Assembly: GCA_007258455.2 (NCBI GenBank) | Contig: VDFB02344227.1 | Span: 1 to 64,000, forward strand | DNA length: 64,000 bases | Direction: 5' to 3' | DNA from: Sequoia sempervirens | Taxonomy: Eukaryota; Streptophyta; Pinopsida; Cupressales; Cupressaceae | Shown: positions 58,240 to 64,000 of the stretch, in pieces | How the letters are laid out: each line of letters begins with the position of its first letter | How positions within the stretch are numbered: the stretch's first letter is position 1 | Notes under the pieces: model-generated | Told to the model about the DNA's origin: nothing | Database searches by the model: none | What the model saw: the letters and a program-made list of their open reading frames with translations, nothing else | Program-made: the position numbers and the translations under genes

Positions 58240-59322
58240 GGGTAAACCCACAAAAATGGTTTACAATTTGAATGAGGAAGGAAAACTTGCAAAAAATGAC
58301 CCCATGCCAAAAAAAATCTTTCTTGGGGTTTGAATGAACCAAAAGAGGGTTCGCTCGAACCTAGGTTTGAATGAACCCATTCAATGCAAGTACGGACCAT
58401 CCCGCCAAAAAATAAATGGAAACCCCCTTTTGAAAGGGGGTTCACTCGAACCAGGGTTCGAGTGAACCCTGGTTTGCTCAAAACCCTGGGGGTTCACTCG
58501 AACCCCCCTGGTTTGAGCGAAAACCTCTTGTCCTTGATTCCTGCTTTCTATCACCAAAAAAATAAAAAAAATTGCACTTCAGAGCTCGAGTTGAAGATGA
58601 AAATGGCGGAGACTTCCACAGACTCAACTGGAATGGGGTAGTCCTCTAAACAAGCTATCCAATGAATATAATTTTAATATGTTTTGGTTTTATTATGTGT
58701 TTATTTTTTTAGTTTTATTAAACACTAGGTTTTTCACCAAAAAAATCAAGCTCTTTGTTCTACACATGTGGAAAAATAGCAGTTATCAAAAAAAATTGAA
58801 AAATATGAGTGCACCAGATATTGAAGTCCTTGATCCAACAAAAAAAAAATTTTGATACATACAAAAAAAGTTACACGTTATATGATCCGCCTATATGTCG
58901 AGATTGTAATTGGTTTGACTTCAAAACTTGATTAAAGAAAAAATATTCAATAAAAAAACTATATAACCAAGTGGAAGCACTAGATATAGAGTTACAAATC
59001 TAAATTCAAAAGAATTAAAATTTTATCCTTCATAAAAAAAGTTATGTGTTATACGGTGAGCGTCACTCCTTAAAAATGTTGTTTTCTGAAAAAAAAACAA
59101 GTTTTCAAGGGAGATGGAAAAAGTGCAATCTGATTCCAAAAATTTTGAAAAAAATATATTTAGAATCTTCAAACAAAATTTCATGAAACTCTAGTTTGCA
59201 TCATCTTCAAATTCCTCACGGTTTAGCCGCTATAGGTGCCCAAAAGTGAAGATTTAGTTAGAAAAAATTATTTCAGTGTCCAGTTTGGCCAAAAATTGTA
59301 AACCACTATTGTGGGATCACCC
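58240..59322. mobile_element. Non-autonomous TIR element, copy 2 (1083 bp), TSD AG(A/C)T
   Basis: It begins GGGTAAACCCACAAAAATGG then TTTACAATTT and ends AAATTGTAAACC then a TTGTGGGATCACCC terminus, matching the ends of copy 1. 58625-59322 is the reverse complement of 12919 to about 13610. Flanks AGAT (58236-58239) and AGCT (59323-59326) form a 4-bp duplication with one change. Taking out the insert restores the E2-type LTR without gap. The other third differs from copy 1 and carries a palindrome array. Confidence 0.85.
58327..58525. repeat. Array of eight short palindromes inside TIR copy 2
   Basis: Eight 14-16-bp units of pattern GGTTYRMNYRAACC at 58327, 58348, 58364, 58439, 58455, 58471, 58491 and 58510, for example GGTTCACTCGAACC and GGTTCGAGTGAACC. 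Each is nearly self-complementary and spacing is irregular. Copy 1 has only weak traces (near 13760-13785). Confidence 0.8.
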
Positions 59323-59406
59323 AGCTACCTAGGACGCATGTGTTAAAAGTCAAAAGATAATATGACAACTAACACCTTCTAGAAATATTCCTTCCTAGGA
59401 CCTAAG

Positions 59407-59738
59407 TGTTGGTTTTTTTTAAGAACCAAACTGATCTCCAAAAATACCTATGGACTTTGTCATTTCCAATTATCAGTACTTCTAAAGGGATTGGCTAATG
59501 AATGAATAGAAGATGCAAGAATTCTATTCCTACTCTTTGGGCTCTGTGAAACCTAGGAGGGTGATCCCATAATGTATATTTAAGAATTCACACAATTATA
59601 ACTAAATACATTGTTAATAACAGATACTTCTCATAAAACCATTCAATATAATGCATCAAATAAGTTGGCAACTCATTAATCAATGTCTTATATATTGAGT
59701 ATGAGAAGGTGAAACTTCAACACAAGACAACTATGGTG
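59407..59738. other. Unassigned sequence between E4 and E3
   Basis: Starts GTTGGTTTTTTTTAAGAACC exactly where the E4 LTR is cut off. No coding content. A short stretch near 59460-59510 resembles 62216-62280. Confidence 0.4.
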
Positions 59739-59743
59739 GTATC

Positions 59744-60058
59744 TGTTAGAATCCAAGATCACCTGCATGCAAGATGGATACCTGTCACATGCAAAAGATA
59801 TGAAGAAGAACCGAAAAAGTTGTTCTCTGTAAACCTCTCAGTAAAAATGCATTAAGAGAATCAATGATTACAAAGGTGATCAATCCTTATGAAGGAGATC
59901 AAAAAGGAAAACCCTAAATGAAACCTAGTGTGCACACTTAATAATTAATAATTAATTATTAATGTGCCTGGATTCTTAAGTAATAAAGGGAATAAGTGAG
60001 CTTAATTAATTAATCAATGTGATGTAATTAATTAAGCGTAATAACAATACTCTAAGCA
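59744..60058 (-). repeat. E3 outer left LTR
   Basis: 315 bp, TGTTAGAATCCAAG to ACTCTAAGCA, preceded by GTATC. Confidence 0.88.
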
Positions 60059-60372
60059 CCCTTTCAAGATCATGCATGCAAGATGGATACACATCACATA
60101 CAAAGATATGAAAGAAAAGGAGCAGAAAGCATTCTCTACATGCAAAACCTCTGAGTAAAATGCATTAAGAGAATAATGATTACAAAGGTGATCAAAATCC
60201 TTATAGAAGGAAGATCAAGAAACCCTAAATGAAATTACAAGTGTGCACACTTAATAATTAATAATTAATTATTAATGTGCCTAAGTTGCTTAAGTAATAA
60301 GAGGAATAAGTGAGCTTAATTAATTAATCAATGTGATGTAATTAATTAAGCATAATAACAATACTCCTAACA
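60059..60372 (-). repeat. E3 second left LTR (tandem copy)
   Basis: About 314 bp directly adjoining the outer LTR. Its first bases are altered (CCCTTTCAAGATC instead of TGTTAGAATCCAAGATC). It ends ACTCCTAACA beside a degraded polypurine tract. Confidence 0.85.
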
Positions 60373-61201
60373 CTATAAGATGAACTTAGGAAGAAGCTAA
60401 AACACTAGAATAGATACATGAAAGCAAAGATGGGTCGACAACTAGGCGTCAGTACCCATTTACAAAATGCAATAAAAGTAAGAGAAGGAAAACCAGTGGG
60501 ACAAAGCCCTTACAATGAGATAACATGCTGCAAAGCCACTTGGAAGAACTCACGTAGAGTAACAACTTTGGAACTTGATATGAGCAAGCAAGGAAATATT
60601 AATACGTATACTCTTGAAGCCCAGGATGAGAGTCAGCGAGTTGACTCAAGGAATCATGATTAAAGCAACAGAAAACCCGATGCCACGGAACACTGGAAAA
60701 CTCCAAACTGGAACAACTCTGGAATCTATGATGCAGCAAGTGATTATTAAATGATATATTACTGTAAACGAAGTGCAAAGATGCAAGATGCACTCTCCCA
60801 ACTGCCAAAACATCCAAGTAATCGCCAAACAACCCATCGGGCCAAATCTGGACTAACTGATAAACTTGGGACAAATACAGAAAAAGTGCATGGACAGCAA
60901 TATAGAGCTCCTTAATACCTTTCCGACGCTTCAAACGAGGCGAAAAATGGAGATCGTGGCAAAAAGTTATGAGCTCGGAAGTCCAAAAACAACATCTGAC
61001 TTCAAACAGTAATAAATGCAGCAAAATAGTAAAATAATGAAAAATAAACAGCACTACTGGAAAGAGCTCGGAATCAGCTTTCCGGTGATATCTCGTTTGC
61101 CCGATTTTGATACCGTATGCCCAAGTTATGGCCAAAAGAAAAAAACTGCTTCTTTAGGGCAAATTAGGGCTAGGAGGGGGCAAAGAGGGCCGGCCGTACG
61201 C

Positions 61202-61220
61202 TGACGTCATGCTGACGTCA
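61202..61220. promoter_or_regulatory. Paired TGACGTCA motifs in the E3 leader
   Basis: TGACGTCA at 61202-61209 and 61213-61220. TGACGTCA is the palindromic target of bZIP (TGA/CREB-type) factors. E1 has related TGACATCA copies near 26756-26790, and E2 and E4 have diverged traces at the same place. A regulatory role is inferred. Confidence 0.4.
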
Positions 61221-61906
61221 TCAGATCAAGAGCTTAAATTTGACGGCCGTCTGGCCGTCAGGGCAAAAAAATCGCCCCCCCTGCAAAATGAAAAATTTTG
61301 GGCCCTTGGTAGATGCATGTGGCCATGGTAGTCTGGCAGAAGTGGATCGTTGGCATGGCGGAGCCGCAATTATATGGCCGGTGGCAGGCTGAAGATAGGC
61401 ATGAAGGCGGTCGGATGTTGATGTGCATATCAGCCGGCGGAGGCGGAGAATGGAAATTTTGGCCCCGGTGCCAGCCAGGCTTGGCCAGTCACAGGCGGAT
61501 GGGTGGCGGTGATGCAGTGGCGGCTGGCGTTCGCGGTAAGCCGCCCGTGGCATACAGTGGCAGATCTCCATTATAAGCGGGCGGCGAGAAACTAAAACCA
61601 CTTTTAAAATATTTTTCGATTGCCATTACGCCGAAGAAGCGTCTTGCAGAGAGCCGTCGGCCCCTCCGGACAAATTTTGCCTCATTAACTTGCACCAAAA
61701 TAGACAAATTTTATATGAAAATGGGGGTTTTTGGGCACTGCGGACTCAATGGTGAGGTCCGTTTTGTCCCAAAATGCCCAGAAATTTAGGCTACCCCCAG
61801 ATCCAATCAAAAAATTACATGTGGAAACCCTTGCACCCGAAACTCACGAAGAGGCCATATCTTTAGATCACAAACAAGCAGCTGCAGGTCTGGAGCTCTG
61901 ATACCA

Positions 61907-62215
61907 TGTTAGAATCCAAGATCACTTGCATGCAAGATGGATACCTGTCACATGCAAAAGATATGAAGAACCGAAAAAGATGTTCTCTGTAAACCTCGCG
62001 AAAAATGCATTAAGAGAATCAATGATTACAAGGTGATCAATCCTTATGAAGGAGATCAAGAAACCCTAAATGAAACCCTAGTGTGCACACTTAATAATTA
62101 ATAATTAATTATTAATGTGCCTAAGTTTAGCTTAAGTAATAAAGAGGAATAAGTGACTTAATTAATTAATCAATGTGATGTAATTAATTAAGCATAATAA
62201 CTTATTACTCTAACA
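61907..62215 (-). repeat. E3 5' LTR (right)
   Basis: 309 bp, TGTTAGAATCCAAG to ACTCTAACA, followed by GTATC and preceded on the plus strand by GAGCTCTGATACCA. Confidence 0.92.
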
Positions 62216-62220
62216 GTATC

Positions 62221-64000
62221 CATTTGAGAGTTTGTAATTTAAAAGTGATTAGCCAATGAATCAACACAAAAATTGAACCACAAGTATTTTGCACGAACCA
62301 ATGCCTTTATCCCAAGGGCGGAGTCAATATCACCTAGGTGACCTGATAACAACTTAAACAATAGCACCTATAATCTCAAGAAACCCTGCATTACAACATT
62401 CCTCTATGACATTCATGATTATTACTGCTTACAACCATCCTAGCACCTATTTCATACAAGTTATTAATCTCACCCAAGAATTTACATTAACTCATTGAAT
62501 CAATAAGCAGGCATGAAATAAAACATCCACTGAGAAGCAATAGAGACAAACGAAAGAAATCATGGATTACTTTCACTCATAACTCATAGAACACATACAA
62601 GGAGAGACAATTTTGTGAATAATTCCCACACTGTGCAATGGCATTGAATCATTTTTGCAAATTTCTTTGTGGGGCAATATTTTCTATGGACAGTCGACTA
62701 AGATGGCTTTTGTTTCAGTCATTCGCCCTTTCATAGAATCTCATTCATATTATAATCTTACACAAATCTTATCATAGTAAGGGTATTATAACACTACAAG
62801 GATTGGCAATTCAAGAAAAATATATTTTCTGTATCTACAGTAGGAAAAATGCAACAGAATGATAAAGGTCATTTATCCAGATTGGTTGAGATCTTACTCT
62901 CTTAAAGCTTCTAACAGAAATACATTCTCAAAGTCCATTAAGAAGCATACATGGCGGTCGGATTGAAAATGAGACACGGGAAAAAGAATGTAGAAAAATA
63001 AGAAAGAAAAGCGAGGATTTCTATCATTTATGCATGGCAAAAAGGCTCGAGATGAGTTTTTATTCACAAAGGTTTGCACATAAAATACACATGGAAAAGT
63101 ATGTAGAATACAAAGATATCAATGAAATTATGAGGCCGTGGAATTCTTTTTGTGTGAACCAAGATCCTAGTACCTGCAAAACACAAAGAACACACACATT
63201 AGAGGATTGAAATGCAAGTTAGAATCTAAGTTCCCCATGAAATCCATTTACAAAGCTTAAATTAAAAAATGAGATGAAGAACACAATAAGAAAGCAATAA
63301 AAAGAGATTGAATCATAATTAAACAATCAAACTCTTGATCCCATGGGGGAATTGGTGCCAATTTGATGTGAAAATTGGCCCTTTCCCAACTCCAATGATG
63401 CAATGTTGATTAGTGATGAAGAGTGATCCACTTTGTTGAAGATTCAAGTATGCTCCAAGATGAGAAACCTGCATAACCTAGCTAAGATTTGATGAAAATG
63501 GATGAGAATTGCTATAGATTTGAGTATAGTAAGTTTGCTCAAATTGTGGATGTTAAAATGAGGAATGAAGTCTCTTATTTATAGAATGAAAAGTTGCAGA
63601 AATGCCCAAAATGAAGCAATGCGAGACTAACTTTCAACTAATGGAAAGGTGCCAGTTGTCAAGAGATGGATGGATGAAGGATGTTCACATTTTGATGAAT
63701 GTGCCCATAAATGCATTTAGGTGGACTTTGAAAATTATGAAATGGCATGTAAGAGGGAAAAAGGAATGTCTTAAATGCCACTTGGGTCAATGCAAAGATG
63801 AAATAAATGTCTTATTGGAAGGACAAAATCCACTTGGATTTGAATTCAAATTTGAGGGAATATTCTCTATTATGCCATGTTGATAGAAAATAGGGATTTA
63901 ATAAATGAATTAAATCTATTTTCTTGTGCAAGTGGCAAAAGCTAGAGGATGGGACATGAATTAGGATTAAATTAATCAAGGGTCAATTAATTTAATGAGG
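62221..64000. other. No gene; probable antisense LTR promoter near the right end
   Basis: No protein-like frame is convincing. At 63576-63583 the minus strand reads TATAAATA in the context TTCTATAAATAAGAGAC, a good TATA box, suggesting that the end of the window is part of an antisense LTR. Boundaries are not visible. Confidence 0.35.

Larger units (their letters stand above)
56632..59406 (-). mobile_element. E4: 5' LTR and leader of an E2-like element, truncated
   Basis: The LTR starts TGTAAGAGTTGG at 57985, right after the primer site (TGGTATCAGAGC on the minus strand, 57973-57984). It matches the E2 LTR through GACAAGTGTCTTAATC to 58239, is interrupted, and resumes at 59323 with AGCTACCTAGGACGCATGTG up to GGACCTAAGT at 59406, where it breaks off. 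The leader 56632-57972 matches E2 at about 32090-32965 (shared CAAAATCTAATTGCACCAC) and ends before gag. No coding region remains. Confidence 0.75.
59744..62215 (-). mobile_element. E3: non-autonomous copia-derived element with three LTRs, TSD GTATC
   Basis: GTATC at 59739-59743 and 62216-62220 flanks the unit. LTR copies are at 59744-60058, about 60059-60372 and 61907-62215. On the minus strand the primer site TGGTATCAGAGCTCC follows the right LTR. The 1.5-kb interior has no Gag, only the family's leader. It shares with E1 the phrases TATGCCCAAGTTATG, GGGGGCAAAGAGGG and a pair of TGACRTCA motifs, and it keeps the pre-LTR segment with CCAGTGGGACAAA also seen in E2. An open minus-strand frame at 61135-60599 lies over this leader and is not counted as a gene. 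Confidence 0.9.

Noticed and set aside
60599..61135. 178-codon minus-strand frame in E3
   Set aside because: It covers the leader conserved at DNA level with E1, has no Gag motif, and is broken in relatives.
63602..63883. 93-codon plus-strand frame near the window end
   Set aside because: It is antisense to a probable LTR promoter and has no recognisable domain.

Overview
This is plant nuclear DNA, most probably from a conifer or another gymnosperm. It is AT-rich and almost entirely nested transposable elements, with one recognisable host gene whose exons are spread over 19 kb. It also carries a Penelope-like element of the kind known in land plants from conifers. The species call is inference; the gene and element calls come from the sequence.

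Layout: 1-1430 is an antisense scrap of an LTR retroelement whose sense copy lies at 22.3-24.5 kb. 1440-4265 is a 5'-truncated, frameshifted Penelope-like element (reverse transcriptase plus GIY-YIG endonuclease) with a pyrimidine-rich tail and a hammerhead-like hairpin. 6279-22276 is a 16.0-kb Ty3/gypsy element of Tat type with 1.4-kb LTRs and a perfect GGACT target duplication. Its coding regions are decayed. It has an extra RNase H-like domain before the reverse transcriptase, an antisense accessory gene with its own TATA box, and a long sense extra reading frame. A 991-bp terminal-inverted-repeat (TIR) element splits its integrase. 23767-24492 is an unrelated LTR.

24563-27801 (E1), 29162-33367 (E2), 56632-59406 (E4) and 59744-62215 (E3) are related, minus-strand, non-autonomous Ty1/copia-derived elements. 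E1 and E2 keep Gag-like remnants, E2 also a protease remnant. None shows integrase or reverse transcriptase. E4 is split by a second copy of the TIR element.

35467-54557 is an intact five-exon gene for translationally controlled tumour protein (TCTP), 167 aa. Intron 1 is 15.7 kb and holds an old LTR (37287-38979), a repeat pair, a Ty3/gypsy gag-protease fossil and a young Ty1/copia element (45234-50505). The copia LTRs differ at one of 271 positions and its ORFs are intact except for one stop between protease and integrase. A LINE 3' fragment (about 55319-56150) lies 0.8 kb downstream of the gene. 62221-64000 has no recognisable gene.

No rRNA, complete tRNA gene or CRISPR array is visible. 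The elements do not form a pathway; their logic is nested insertion around one housekeeping gene. All boundaries were read by eye, without alignment or database search.
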